64,000 nt of DNA from Arthrobacter sp. AQ5-05. GTDB lineage: Bacteria; Actinomycetota; Actinomycetes; Actinomycetales; Micrococcaceae. Positions 16,734 to 26,418 of this stretch are shown here, in pieces. The DNA is taken from the NCBI RefSeq assembly GCF_003287975.1, contig NZ_QMKQ01000008.1, positions 62,001 through 126,000 on the forward strand, read 5' to 3'. The position numbers and the translations under genes are program-made. Below the pieces are notes generated by a model. That model had not been told where the DNA came from. It did not search any database and saw only the letters and a program-made list of their open reading frames with translations. Numbering within the stretch: position 1 is the first letter of the stretch; each line of letters starts with the position of its first letter.

Positions 16734-18053
16734 ATGTGGAATTCCAAGGATCTGAAAAGAAGAAGCGTTCTGTCCCTAGGCGTTGCCATGGCCTCCGCTT
16801 TGGTCTTGAGCGCATGCAGCGGCGGATCCGGAACCACTGCCGGCCCGGCCGCTGATGGCAGTAGCTCCATAGTTTTTAGTACCTGGGGCACCCCGGAGGA
16901 ATTGACCCGCTTCACCGAATTCAACACCGATTTCATGAAGCGCCACCCGGAAATCAAGGTCAAGCTCCAGCCGGTAGCCAGCTACGGCGAATACCACTCC
17001 AAGCTTCTTGCCCAACTCACCAGCAAGACCGCGCCCGACGTCTTCTACGTCGGTGATGACAAGCTCGGCCAATTCGTCGGCTCCAAGCGCCTCATGCCGC
17101 TGGATGATCTGATGGCTTCGGACGCCAGCAAGACCAAGAAAGACGATTTCTTCGCCGGTACCTTCGGCGCCGCACAGCAGGACGGCATCACCTACGCCGC
17201 ACCCAACGACGTCAACAACGACGCATTCTGGTATGACAAGAAGGTCTTGGAAGAGGTCGGCATCACCGAGGATCCGGCAAGCCTTGCCGCCGAAGGCAAG
17301 TGGACCACCGCCAAGTTCCTTGAAATGAATGACAAGATCGCCGCCAAGGGCCTGATCGGCTCCATGTTCTGGAACTACTGGGCCACCCACTACGGCTGGA
17401 TCTCCACCCAGGGCGGCACCGCCTACGACGGGTCGGGCACCTTCGTCGGCAACAAGGACCCCAAGACCCTTGCCGCCGTTGAAACCCTCGGCAGGTACTT
17501 CCAGGACAAGACGTTCGTCGACGCCGATTCCCTGCCCTCCGGAGCCGGCGCCGACAGCAAGTTCGTGACCCACAAGGCCGGTTTCTTCGCCCAGGGCCGC
17601 TACACCATCGGAACCCTCAAAGGTGCCAATGTCCAGGAGGGCTACGACATCGTCGATTGGCCGACCCCGGACGGCAAGCCGGCACCGACGGGCATCGCAG
17701 CCTCCTACCTGGCAGTCAACGCCGACACCAAGAACAAGGACGCCGCGTTCACCTACTGGACCGAGTTCCTCTCCGCCGAGGGCCAGAAATTCCGCCTGAC
17801 CGGCGGCGGCAACGCAGTGCCTTCCATCAAGGGCGCCGACGGCGTGGTGCTCGAGGACAACTACCCGAAGCACGCCCAGACCTTCCTGGACATGCGCGAC
17901 ATCGGCTTCGCCAACTACGCCGCCGAAGGCGCCGTTCCGGCACTTTCCACCGACGTCTCGGACCTGTTCCTTGAGCTCTACCAGGGCAAGAGCAACGCGC
18001 AGGGAACCCTCGACAAGGTTGCGGCCCTCATCGCATCGAAGTCCGGGAAATGA
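16734..18053 (+). CDS. Extracellular solute-binding lipoprotein of sugar ABC importer (family 1)
   Basis: A 439-residue binding protein. The ATG at 16734 follows AAAGAGG. The signal peptide has twin Arg (LKRRSVLSLGVAMASALVLSAC) and lipobox LSAC. Family-1 features include IVFSTWGTPEELTRF, YHSKLLAQLTSKTAPDVFYVGDD, and KAGFFAQGRYTIGTLKG. The RR pair before the hydrophobic core could permit Tat export. It is the first gene of an operon with two permeases and two glycosidases, so the ligand is probably a galactoside or another glycoside cleaved inside the cell. It overlaps the permease by ATGA. Confidence 0.93.
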   Translation: MWNSKDLKRRSVLSLGVAMASALVLSACSGGSGTTAGPAADGSSSIVFSTWGTPEELTRFTEFNTDFMKRHPEIKVKLQPVASYGEYHSKLLAQLTSKTAPDVFYVGDDKLGQFVGSKRLMPLDDLMASDASKTKKDDFFAGTFGAAQQDGITYAAPNDVNNDAFWYDKKVLEEVGITEDPASLAAEGKWTTAKFLEMNDKIAAKGLIGSMFWNYWATHYGWISTQGGTAYDGSGTFVGNKDPKTLAAVETLGRYFQDKTFVDADSLPSGAGADSKFVTHKAGFFAQGRYTIGTLKGANVQEGYDIVDWPTPDGKPAPTGIAASYLAVNADTKNKDAAFTYWTEFLSAEGQKFRLTGGGNAVPSIKGADGVVLEDNYPKHAQTFLDMRDIGFANYAAEGAVPALSTDVSDLFLELYQGKSNAQGTLDKVAALIASKSGK

Positions 18054-19024
18054 GCGCCACACTCGCGGAGAAACCCGCGCGAGTGAAAACCAGGCATTTC
18101 TCCGCCCAGGGCCCGTTCCCCGAAATGCGCAAGGAAGCAGGCTGGCGCAAGCGCGACCGCGCCTGGGGCTACGTCTTCATCGGCCCGCAGGTCATTGGCA
18201 TGGTCTTGTTCGTGCTCATCCCGTTTGCTGCAAGCCTTGTCCTGGCCTTTGCCCAATGGGACGGCCTGACGAACCTGACGTGGGTGGGATTCAAGAACTT
18301 CACAGACCAGCTGGCCGACCCGCTGCTGCACAAGTCGATCATCAACATCCTGCTGCTGGCACTGATCACGGTCCCGATCGGGCTGGGCCTGGCGGTTGTC
18401 ATCGCGGTGGCCCTGGAGAAGCTCAAGACCAGGACCCTGTACCTGATCTTGTTCTTCGCACCCGTGGTGACAAGCACCGTGGCAGTGGCCATGATCTGGC
18501 AGCAGATGTTCCGTTCCGACGGGATCTTCAGCGCCACGATCGGCAAGATCTTCGGGATCACCCCGCCAGACTGGCTGGGCGACCCGAAGCTCGCGCTGAT
18601 CGCCGTGGCGATCGTGTCGATCTGGTCCTCGCTGGGCCTGAACGTCATCATCTTCCTCGCCGGCCTGCAGAATATCTCCCCCGCGGTCATCGAGGCGGCG
18701 CGCATCGACGGCGCCGGGTGGTGGTCGCTGTTTACCAAGATCCGCCTGCCGTTGCTGTCCCCGATAATCTTCTTCTCCACGATCGTGGCGTTCATTTCCT
18801 CGATGCAAACTTTCGACACCGTGTTCGTCCTGACCCAGAACGCCGGCCCGGACAACGCCACCCGGACCATCGTCTACCACATCTACGACTTGGGCTTCGG
18901 GCGCTTCCAGTTCGGTCCTTCCAGCGCCGCCGCCGTAATCCTGCTGGTCATGACCCTGGTCATCACGGCCATCCAGTTCGGCGCCCAGAAGAAGTTCGTC
19001 CACTACGAGGATGATGCAGCATGA
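18050..19024 (+). CDS. Carbohydrate ABC transporter permease, MalF type
   Basis: A 324-residue membrane subunit. After a basic cytoplasmic N terminus the first membrane segment is GYVFIGPQVIGMVLFVLIPFAASLV (about 39-63). The EAA loop is PAVIEAARIDGAGWWSLFTKIRLPLL near residue 215. FDTVFVLTQNAGPDNATRT is typical of MalF-like proteins. The start overlaps the binding-protein stop by 4 nt, and the stop overlaps the next permease by 4 nt, which implies tight translational coupling. No dedicated ATPase gene is present. Confidence 0.95.
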   Translation: MSATLAEKPARVKTRHFSAQGPFPEMRKEAGWRKRDRAWGYVFIGPQVIGMVLFVLIPFAASLVLAFAQWDGLTNLTWVGFKNFTDQLADPLLHKSIINILLLALITVPIGLGLAVVIAVALEKLKTRTLYLILFFAPVVTSTVAVAMIWQQMFRSDGIFSATIGKIFGITPPDWLGDPKLALIAVAIVSIWSSLGLNVIIFLAGLQNISPAVIEAARIDGAGWWSLFTKIRLPLLSPIIFFSTIVAFISSMQTFDTVFVLTQNAGPDNATRTIVYHIYDLGFGRFQFGPSSAAAVILLVMTLVITAIQFGAQKKFVHYEDDAA

Positions 19025-19923
19025 GCACCCAGAACCTTGAAGAAACCAAGGCTCCCGCCGGGACCACCGCGAAGGCACCGCTGCGCGAACGCCTGGCGGC
19101 CATCGGCATCTCCTCCACGCTGCACATCGTGCTGCTCGTGGCGGGCATTGCCATGGTCTTCCCGTTCCTGTGGATGATCGCGACCTCGCTCAAGGGGCTG
19201 CCGCAGTTGCTGCAGGATCCGTTGAGCTTCTGGCCCGATCCGTGGACCTGGTCCAACTTCACCGAGGCCTGGCATGCCGTCCCGTTTGCGCGGGCCTACC
19301 TCAACAGCCTCTACATCGCGGTGCTGTCCATCCTCGGCACGCTGGTCACGGCATCGATGGCCGGGTACGCGTTCGCGCGCATCAAGTTCCGCGGTTCCAA
19401 GGCCATCTTCATCGTCTTCCTGGCCACACAGATGATCCCGGCGCAGGTCACCCTCGTGCCCTTCTACCTGCTCATGAGCAAGATGGGCTGGATCGACTCC
19501 CACCTGGCGCTGATCGTACCGGCCATGATGGTCAACCCCTTCGCGGTGTTCCTGATGCGCCAGTTCGTGCTGGCGCTGCCCAAGGAGCTCGAGGAGGCCG
19601 CGGTCATCGACGGCGCGAGCCGCTGGCGCCTCTTCTGGAGTGTCATCCTGCCAAACCTGAAGCCGGGCCTGGGCGTGCTGGTGATCATCACCGCGCTGAG
19701 CGTGTGGAATTCCTTCCTGTTCCCATTGGTGCTGTTGAATTCCCCGGAGCTCTACACGGTGCCGTTGCTGCTGGCCAGCTTCACCAGCCAGTTCGGTTCG
19801 GTCAACTACGGCCTGGTCATGGCGGCATCCTCGATTGCCACCATCCCGATCCTCATCGCCTTTGTCATCGGTCAGCGCCGCATCCTGAACAGCATGGCCG
19901 CATCCGGCCTGGGAGGAAAATAA
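19021..19923 (+). CDS. Carbohydrate ABC transporter permease, MalG type
   Basis: A 300-residue membrane subunit. The first membrane segment is at about 37-58 (IVLLVAGIAMVFPFLWMIATS). The periplasmic loop PDPWTWSNFTEAWHAVPFARAYLNSLYIA and the EAA loop KELEEAAVIDGASRWRLFWSVILPNLKP near residue 197 are characteristic. The C terminus ends with RRILNSMAASGLGGK, where canonical members have VAGLTAGAVKG. It pairs with the preceding MalF-type subunit and is followed after 3 nt by a cytoplasmic glycosidase. Confidence 0.95.
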   Translation: MSTQNLEETKAPAGTTAKAPLRERLAAIGISSTLHIVLLVAGIAMVFPFLWMIATSLKGLPQLLQDPLSFWPDPWTWSNFTEAWHAVPFARAYLNSLYIAVLSILGTLVTASMAGYAFARIKFRGSKAIFIVFLATQMIPAQVTLVPFYLLMSKMGWIDSHLALIVPAMMVNPFAVFLMRQFVLALPKELEEAAVIDGASRWRLFWSVILPNLKPGLGVLVIITALSVWNSFLFPLVLLNSPELYTVPLLLASFTSQFGSVNYGLVMAASSIATIPILIAFVIGQRRILNSMAASGLGGK

Positions 19924-19926
19924 GCA

Positions 19927-21648
19927 ATGCCTATCCCGACCGAAACCACGAGCGCCCGCGAGAACCTCGAGGCCGCCGGCGGACACCTGGACCTGGTCCA
20001 GGCGCCGTTCACGCTGCCGCGCTCGCGGTTGATCATCTTCGCCCAGGACGAGGGCTTGAGGGTGTGCACCTCCGAGTACGAGAAGCGGCTGGCCGAATGC
20101 GTGGTCTTCGAGAACCTCCGGGTGCACGGCACCGACGGCCGCGTCCTGCCCGTTACCCGGGTGCTGCCGCACGTGATCGAGTTCGGCGGCGGCGCCGCCA
20201 CGCTGAGTTTTGCCGGCCCCGCCGCGCTGAGCATCGGCACCGGCACCAGGCACCGGGGGCCGGTGGCGGTCCATTGGGAAACCCCGGACGGCACGGAGCA
20301 GTCCATGGCACTCGGTGACGGTCCCGCCGACTCCATCCGCTTCACCATCGACACCGACCGCCGGGCCGTGGCGACGCACGCGGACCGGCACGCCGCGCAA
20401 GTGGCGGCGACCGAGGCGATCTGGCTTCAATGGTTTGCCAAGTGCCCGGAGGTCCGCGAGGACCTGCGGGACATGGCCGCGTTCTGCTGGTGGGTGCTGG
20501 GCGCCAACATCGTCGAGATGCCGGCCCTGGGATCCGCCCGCGCGGTGGTCCCCTCCAAGATCGGCTACGTCGGGTTGTGGCAGTGGGACGCGTACTTCAT
20601 CGCCGTGGGACTGCGCCACGGCGACCCGGAACTGGCCCGCGAACAACTGTCCCTGGCCTTCGGCTTCCCGCGCGAGGACGGCCAGCTGCCGGACGTGGTG
20701 CACGAGCTCGGCATCCTGGCCACCAGCGACGACCTTCCGGCATCCGACCGCGAGACCCTGCGCCGCGCCGGCTCCGCAATCGCCGATCCCTCGGCCCCGG
20801 TGCCGCTGACCAAGCCGCCGCTGGCGGCCTGGGCGTTGCGCAAGGTGCTGGAGGTCCAGCCCGCGGAGAGCTTCGGCGGCGAGGACTGGGTGGACGCCCA
20901 GCTCGAAACCCTGCGACGCTCGCAGGACTGGTGGTTCGCCGCCTCCGACCTGGACGGCGACGGCATGCCCGAATACGGCCACCCTTACTCCTCGGGCCTC
21001 GACGACAGCCCGATCTTCGACGGCCCACTCCCCACCACCGCCCCGGACCTCGGCGCCTACCTGGTGTTGCAGGACCTGGAGCTGGCGGGATTCGCCGAGC
21101 GACTGGGCCGGGAAGGCTGGCAGGCACTGGCCCGGAAGCACCGATCCCGCGCCACCCGCACCCAAGAGCTGCTGCTGGGCATGTGGGACGAGCCAAGCGG
21201 CTTCTTCCAGGCCCGCGCCGCCGGGGAACCGGTGTCCAGCCTCGCGGTGGTCGGCCTCATGCCGCTGCTGACCGGATCGCTGCCGGAACCCATCAAGCAA
21301 CGGATGCTCGGCGACCTGGAGAACCCGGATAGGTTCGGCACACAATGGTCGATCCCGACCGTCGCGGCCGACGACGCCAACTTCTCCACCGAGCGCATGT
21401 GGCGCGGCCCGGTATGGATCAATACCAACTCGCTGGTCATCGAGGGGCTGCGCAACTCGGGCGAGTCCGAACGTGCCCGCGCCCTGGCCGAGCAGACGGT
21501 GAAACTTGTCATTCACGGCGGCGGCCCGCATGAGTACTTCAACCCTGTCACCGGCCAGAAAGCCAAGACGGCGACCACCGCGTTCGGCTGGTCAGCCGCG
21601 CTGTTCATCGACCTTGCGGTGCAACTGAGCACCAGCGAGCGTTGGTAG
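19927..21648 (+). CDS. GH63-like glycoside hydrolase (mannosyl/glucosylglycerate hydrolase-like)
   Basis: A 573-residue protein without a signal peptide. An N-terminal beta-rich domain (about 1-160) precedes an (alpha/alpha)6 barrel. GYVGLWQWDAYFIAVGL contains the likely general acid Asp221, YSSGLDDSPIFDG is the GH63 sugar-binding loop, WRGPVWINTNSLVIEGL is conserved, and GGGPHEYFNP contains the probable base Glu536. Bacterial members with this architecture hydrolyse alpha-linked compounds such as mannosylglycerate or glucosylglycerate. Intracellular location and fusion to a sugar-import operon suggest it processes the imported ligand. Other alpha-glycosides are possible. Confidence 0.78.
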   Translation: MPIPTETTSARENLEAAGGHLDLVQAPFTLPRSRLIIFAQDEGLRVCTSEYEKRLAECVVFENLRVHGTDGRVLPVTRVLPHVIEFGGGAATLSFAGPAALSIGTGTRHRGPVAVHWETPDGTEQSMALGDGPADSIRFTIDTDRRAVATHADRHAAQVAATEAIWLQWFAKCPEVREDLRDMAAFCWWVLGANIVEMPALGSARAVVPSKIGYVGLWQWDAYFIAVGLRHGDPELAREQLSLAFGFPREDGQLPDVVHELGILATSDDLPASDRETLRRAGSAIADPSAPVPLTKPPLAAWALRKVLEVQPAESFGGEDWVDAQLETLRRSQDWWFAASDLDGDGMPEYGHPYSSGLDDSPIFDGPLPTTAPDLGAYLVLQDLELAGFAERLGREGWQALARKHRSRATRTQELLLGMWDEPSGFFQARAAGEPVSSLAVVGLMPLLTGSLPEPIKQRMLGDLENPDRFGTQWSIPTVAADDANFSTERMWRGPVWINTNSLVIEGLRNSGESERARALAEQTVKLVIHGGGPHEYFNPVTGQKAKTATTAFGWSAALFIDLAVQLSTSERW

Positions 21649-21769
21649 GCCCCGGCCAAGAACGCGCACCCACGACACCGTTGGCCCGCACGGGCTGGCA
21701 CACGTGCGGAGCGGACAGCTCCCACTGACAAACACCCGGCGGCAGGTGCCGCCACAGAAAGGAACGGAC

Positions 21770-23818
21770 ATGATTGAACCCCGGTCTATCCGGCTCGATG
21801 CCCTTGCCTACGGCGGGGACTACAACCCCGACCAGTGGTCGGAGGAGACTTGGGCCGAAGACGCCAGGCTCATGGTCGAGGCCGGGGTGAACATCGTCAG
21901 CCTTCCGGTCTTCTCCTGGCCGCAGCTCGAGCCCAGCCCCGGCGTGTTCAACTGGGGCTGGCTGGACCGGATCATCGAGGTGCTCTGGGACGCCGGAATC
22001 AAGATCGATCTGGCCACGGCCACGGCCACACCTCCGTCCTGGCTGATCCGCCAGCACCCGGAGATGCTGCCGCACAACGTCGATGGCCAGCGGCTGGAGT
22101 TCGGCTCGCGCCAGGCCTACTGCCCCAGCTCGCCGGTCTGGCGCCAGCACGTTGTCCGGATGACCCGGGCCATGGCCGAACGATACGGCGACCACCCCGC
22201 CCTGGCGCTGTGGCACGTGTCCAATGAATATGGCGACCACGTATCGCGCTGCTGGTGCCCGGCCACTGCCGTGGATTTCCGCAGGTGGCTGCTCAAGCGC
22301 TACGGCACGCTCGAGGGCCTGAACGAGGCCTGGGGCGTGGGCGTGTGGGGCCAGCGCTACACCCAATGGGAACACATCGAGCCACCCCGCACGGCCACTG
22401 GACCCATCAACCCGACCCAGCTACTGGACTTCGAGCGCTTCTCCTCCGATGCCTTGCTCGAGCTCTTCCAGGTGGAGGTCGATGTGCTGCGCGAGGTGAC
22501 CCCTCAGATCGCGGTCACCACCAACTTCATGTCACTGCTGCGCGATCTTGACTACTGGGACTTCGCCGCGGCCGAGGATCTGGTCACGGATGACGCCTAC
22601 CCGGACCCGGCCGACCCGCTGGCCCACGTGGGCGCCGCCTTGAATTACGGGTTGATGCGCTCGCTGAAGGGCGGGGCCCCGTGGCTGCTGCTCGAGCAGT
22701 CGGCCAGCGCGGTGAGCTGGCGCGACGTGAACGTGCCCAAGGCCCCAGGCCAGATGCGCATTGACTCGCTGCAGGCCATCGCGCACGGCTCCGACGGGGC
22801 CATGTTCTTCCAGTGGCGCCAGGCCAAGTTCGGCCAGGAGAAGTTCCACTCGGCGATGCTCGGGCACCGCGGCGAGGAATCACGCAGCTTCAAGGAGACC
22901 AAGGCCCTGGGCGCCGAGCTCAAGAAACTCGAGCCGGTCCGCGGGACGCGCGTGCGCGCCTCGGTGGGCCTGGTCGTCGACTGGGATTCATGGTGGGGCT
23001 CCTCCGCCACCGAGTCCCTGCCGTCCCAGCGCCTGAACTACGCGGTGCAGGCACGCGCCTGGAACGCCGCATTCTTCCGCCTCGGGCACCCGGTGGACAC
23101 GGTGCGCGCCACCGATACCTTCGAGGGCTACGACGTCGTCGTGGTCCCGAACCTCTACATCGCTACCAACGAGCAGGCAGCCGCACTCACCGCTTTCGTG
23201 GAACGTGGCGGCCAGCTGGTCATCGGCCCGTTCAGCGGCGTGGTCGATGAGACGGAGAAGGTCCACACCGGCGGCGCACCAGGTCCGTTGCGCGAGCTGC
23301 TGGGCGTGGAGGTCGACGAGCATTGGCCGATTCCCGACGGGGTCCAGGAAAAGCTCGAGGTTGCGGGCGAAACCTTTGCCGTGTCGATCTGGAGCGAATG
23401 GCTGGAACTCGTTTCCGGCACCGAGGTGCTGGGGTCGCACACCAGCGGCGAACTGGCCGGGCGCGCGGCCGTGACCAGGCGAGCCTGTTCCGGGTCCGGT
23501 TCCGCCTGGTACCTCGGGGTGGTGCCGGAGGAAGCGGGCTTGGACGCCCTCTTCCGCCAGGTCCTGGACGCCGCGGGGCTTCGAGCGCGCGCCGTGCCGG
23601 ACACCGTGCTCGAGGTGGTTACCCGCAGCGACGGGGACACCGACTACACCTTCGTATTGAACCACGGAACCGAGCCGTTGGCGGTGACGGCCCCGCAGGG
23701 TTCGGTTGACTTGCTGGGCATCCGGGTGTCCGACGGTGTCCTCACATTGCCGCGTTATGGTGTCGCCGTCTTGGCCGCGGCCAGAACGGCCGCCGTCCCG
23801 CTGGTTCAGCGGGCCTGA
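21770..23818 (+). CDS. Beta-galactosidase, glycoside hydrolase family 42
   Basis: A 682-residue cytoplasmic enzyme; ATG 21770 with AAAGGA upstream. YGGDYNPDQWSEETWAEDARLM at the start is a GH42 hallmark. The acid/base is Glu153 in HVSNEYGDH, the nucleophile Glu309 in LLLEQSASAVSW, and zinc-type cysteines occur in AYCPSS (118) and RCWCPA (161, 163). The trimerisation domain begins near 390 (VGLVVDWDSWW), and a C-terminal beta domain follows. It closes the sugar-import operon, 121 bp after the GH63-like gene. A structured repeat follows its stop. Activity on beta-galactosides is likely, though GH42 also has arabinopyranosidases. Confidence 0.93.
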   Translation: MIEPRSIRLDALAYGGDYNPDQWSEETWAEDARLMVEAGVNIVSLPVFSWPQLEPSPGVFNWGWLDRIIEVLWDAGIKIDLATATATPPSWLIRQHPEMLPHNVDGQRLEFGSRQAYCPSSPVWRQHVVRMTRAMAERYGDHPALALWHVSNEYGDHVSRCWCPATAVDFRRWLLKRYGTLEGLNEAWGVGVWGQRYTQWEHIEPPRTATGPINPTQLLDFERFSSDALLELFQVEVDVLREVTPQIAVTTNFMSLLRDLDYWDFAAAEDLVTDDAYPDPADPLAHVGAALNYGLMRSLKGGAPWLLLEQSASAVSWRDVNVPKAPGQMRIDSLQAIAHGSDGAMFFQWRQAKFGQEKFHSAMLGHRGEESRSFKETKALGAELKKLEPVRGTRVRASVGLVVDWDSWWGSSATESLPSQRLNYAVQARAWNAAFFRLGHPVDTVRATDTFEGYDVVVVPNLYIATNEQAAALTAFVERGGQLVIGPFSGVVDETEKVHTGGAPGPLRELLGVEVDEHWPIPDGVQEKLEVAGETFAVSIWSEWLELVSGTEVLGSHTSGELAGRAAVTRRACSGSGSAWYLGVVPEEAGLDALFRQVLDAAGLRARAVPDTVLEVVTRSDGDTDYTFVLNHGTEPLAVTAPQGSVDLLGIRVSDGVLTLPRYGVAVLAAARTAAVPLVQRA

Positions 23819-23879
23819 TGGGTCCGGACCCAAACACATGGAATGCCCGGCTTTCACACATGTGAACCACAGGCACGCC

Positions 23880-23975
23880 CCTTAGAGTCGTTATTACCTC
23901 TTGAAGGTGCGAGTGATGAGAGCACCGGTCGGAAGAATCCCCCATAATCTTCCGGCCGGTGCTCAACCATTTAAC
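23880..23975 (+). repeat. Structured dispersed repeat, copy 1
   Basis: The first of three related ~100-bp elements (others at 26134 and 27223). Shared blocks are TAGAGTCRTTATTACCTC, GAAGGTGCGAGTGATG, GAGCACCGG, ATCTTCCGGCCGGTGCTC and TTTAAC. GAGCACCGG (23920-23928) pairs with CCGGTGCTC (23956-23964). An upstream GGTGC could pair with GCACC instead, giving two exclusive folds. It lies 62 bp after the beta-galactosidase stop. This copy lacks about 7 bp in the loop. Confidence 0.8.
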
Positions 23976-23976
23976 A

Positions 23977-24502
23977 ATCGCGACCAAACTTTCCGGGGCG
24001 CGGCACCACCGCAACCCGCCGCCCTGTGATGATCGCCGATCACGGACCGGCTGCCCCGCATGCCGCAGCCGCTCGAACAGCTCCTCCGGCAAGTAGATGT
24101 GTTGGCTGTCCGTTGGCTCAGTGGGGGCACCACGGCGCCCCGGGAGCCGTACCCCGCAGTTCCTTTGGAGCCGCTCGAGGTGGAGGCGCAATCGCCTGGG
24201 AAGGCCCCGTCTCCTGAATATCGGATCGATGACCAGGATGAACATGCCGCTGCAGGGACTCTTTTTGCCGCAAAAGGAATGAGGTGGCGTCAACCGACCA
24301 GCTTCCGCCGGCCAGCCCGGCGAGCACCTCCGCCATGATGTCCAGGTTCGCCCTTGCCTCCCGTCCCACCCAAAGTGAAGCAGGGCCCCGTCAATGACCC
24401 TCCAGCTGCCGGGCACTCCGTTGACCCCACGTCCGGCAATAATCAGCGTCTTCCCCTGACCCGAAAACAACCCTTGGGAAAAACGGGTGCAGGTGCAAGT
24501 AT
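23977..24502. other. Non-coding stretch, possible degenerate remnant
   Basis: No convincing gene. One minus-strand frame contains HIYLPEELFERLRHAG (about 24060-24110), which looks like the start of a ribbon-helix-helix antitoxin, but it continues without recognisable sequence and no start or ribosome-binding site is clear. It may be eroded accessory DNA, like the neighbouring pseudogenes. Confidence 0.35.
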
Positions 24503-25195
24503 GTGCCCATGATCAAAGTGCATCCGCAGGCCAACCACTTCGGGCTAGACACCTCCGAGCACATCCCACCCCCGATGCCCGACCTTTTCGAGACCCACCC
24601 TCTTCTGGGTGAAATCTGGGGGCGGGCGCGGGCACTGCTGGCCGTGCGCGACAACGATGCCCACACCCTCTTGTCCTTGTCCTTGGCCGCTTCGCTGCTT
24701 CATGCACGTCCACAGGCAGACCCTGGAGTGGTGCTGCCGGCCATGATGTTGCATGACATTGGCTGGTCCCAGGTGGAACCAGGCCTCGTGCTCGCCGCCA
24801 TCGCCCCCGGCGGGGGACGTCCGGAGCTGGTCCTGCAACACGAAAGAGAAGGCGCCCGCCTATCCACGGAGATCCTTGAGTCCCTCGGCGTGGATTCGCT
24901 GGTGGTCGAACAGGTCGCGGCAATAATCGACGGGCACGATTCCCGCCCCCATGCCCTGAACCCCGACGACGAAATCGTCAAGGATGCCGACAAGCTTTGG
25001 CGGCTGACCCCGCACGGACTCGACACCATCATGGACTGGTTTGGGCTGCACCGCGGACAGGCCCTGCGCCTATGTGCCACGCGTGTGCTTGGCAAGCTCT
25101 TCACGCCCGAAGCCACCGTCATGGCTCGTGGGTTGATCGCGCTGGAACAGGCCAACCTGTGGCCCCGAAGCCGGGAACTGCGCCCGGGCACCTGA
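24503..25195 (+). CDS. HD domain-containing phosphohydrolase
   Basis: A 230-residue protein. GTG at 24503 has AGGTG 7 nt upstream; ATG at 24509 is the alternative. HD-domain metal residues are visible: His in LAASLLHARP, HDIGW (the HD pair) near residue 90, IIDGHDSRP, and the final Asp in IVKDADKLWRL near 157. The helical all-alpha pattern and spacing fit a small metal-dependent phosphohydrolase. It appears intact although its neighbours on both sides are decayed. The substrate (nucleotide or other phosphoester) cannot be predicted. Confidence 0.85.
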   Translation: MPMIKVHPQANHFGLDTSEHIPPPMPDLFETHPLLGEIWGRARALLAVRDNDAHTLLSLSLAASLLHARPQADPGVVLPAMMLHDIGWSQVEPGLVLAAIAPGGGRPELVLQHEREGARLSTEILESLGVDSLVVEQVAAIIDGHDSRPHALNPDDEIVKDADKLWRLTPHGLDTIMDWFGLHRGQALRLCATRVLGKLFTPEATVMARGLIALEQANLWPRSRELRPGT

Positions 25196-25253
25196 AGACA
25201 CTCCCCCGATTCCAGATCCGCCCAGCTTCCGCCGCCGGTGCTCGCCTACACTC

Positions 25254-26017
25254 AAGGATGCACGGCGGTGGGACGCAAGATCGCCGCGACCTGCGGGGAG
25301 CTGCGGCGACCGGTGGACCTTGGAACTCGGCGGGAAATCCAGCGCGCTGGCGCTGCCGGACGCGGATCTGGGGGCCATGGGCGAGAACCTGATTCGCTCC
25401 TGCATGCGCAACACGGGGCAGACCTGCTACATTTCCACGCGCATCCTCGCCCCGGCCCAGCTCTACGACGAGGTCGTGGACATGGTGACGAACACGGTTG
25501 CCGCCGCACCCCAGGGTGATCCGCTGGATCCTGCCACGGTCTTTGGCCCGTCGGCCACCGACAGCCAGTATCGGACGGTGATCGAGTACATCGGCTCGGG
25601 CGAGGCCGAGGGCGCGCGCCACCACCGGCGGGCACACGGCCCAGCTGGGCGGTGACCTGGACGCCGGCTACTTTGTCGCTCCGACGGTGTTTGCGGCCGT
25701 GTTGCCCGGGATGCGGATTGCCCGGGAGGAAATCTTCGGACCGGTAATTTCGATCCTGCGCTACGACGGGATCGATGAGTGCACCGCGTTGGCGAACAAC
25801 ACCGAGTTCGGCTTGGGGTGGCCTCGTCTTTGGCGCCGACATCAACGCTGCGCAGGCCGCCGCCGAGCGCATGGCCACCGGCAGCGTTGGCATCAATTTC
25901 TTCGCGTCCAACCATGCCGCGCCCTTCGGCGGGCGAAATGACTCCGGGTTGGGTACCAAATACGGCCCCGAGGGGTTGACCGCGTACCTGAGCTACAAGT
26001 CGATTCACCGGCACTGA
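25254..26017 (+). pseudogene. Aldehyde dehydrogenase remnant, N-terminally deleted and frameshifted
   Basis: Aldehyde dehydrogenase sequence is spread over four frames: GCTAVGRKIAATCGEL from 25254, LELGGKSSALALPDADL from about 25318, and [24 protein letters not shown] from about 25670. The last block is [22 protein letters not shown] to the stop at 26017. The catalytic Cys (NTGQTCYIST) and the Glu of LELGGKS remain. The first ~230 residues (cofactor half) are missing. Breaks lie near 25318, 25617 and 25817. With three independent frameshifts plus the deletion, a sequencing error is unlikely and the gene is dead. Confidence 0.88.
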
Positions 26018-26133
26018 TATTGGCCAGCTGCAAGCCTCCGGGCGGGTGAAAAAACCAATTGCCAGGCGGCACGATGAACACCGCCTTCACACCCAACATC
26101 ATGGCTAGGCACATCAAATCCATAGACACTGGC

Positions 26134-26235
26134 CCTAGAGTCATTACTACCTCATGAAGGTGCGAGTGATGCGAGCACCGGTTGGATAAACGATTCATTC
26201 CCCCGAATCTTCCGGCCGGTGCTCAAACCTTTAAC
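26134..26235 (+). repeat. Structured dispersed repeat, copy 2
   Basis: 102 bp, about 90 percent like copy 3. GAGCACCGG (26173-26181) pairs with CCGGTGCTC (26216-26224), enclosing CATTCCCCCGAATCTTCC. It begins 117 bp after the aldehyde dehydrogenase remnant. Similarity to copy 3 extends upstream to 26087 (TCACACCCAAC, CATGG, GGCACATCAA), so the full unit may be ~150 bp. Confidence 0.85.
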
Positions 26236-26381
26236 GGCGGCTTCGCCGCTGGGCAACACCCACGCCGACTCCGATCTTCCGCGGCCGGATATCGAATTCC
26301 GTCCAATCGGGCTGCCCTTAACCGCCAACCGCGGGTGCCCCCAGTCACTCACGGATTCCACGTGGCTCTTCATCTCGGATA

Positions 26382-26408
26382 CTAAAGCAAGGTGTCACTT
26401 TGCTTTAG
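26382..26408. promoter_or_regulatory. Operator-like inverted repeat before the TetR remnant
   Basis: CTAAAGCAA (26382-26390) and TTGCTTTAG (26400-26408) form a perfect 9-bp inverted repeat with a 9-bp spacer, immediately followed by AGGAGGG. This is a typical TetR autoregulatory operator, outlasting its gene. Confidence 0.6.
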
Positions 26409-26418
26409 GAGGGACGGT

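Noticed and set aside
24060-24110. Ribbon-helix-helix-like peptide on the minus strand (HIYLPEELFERLRHAG)
   Set aside because: Too short and without a start site or continuation to claim an antitoxin; mentioned only as a possible remnant.
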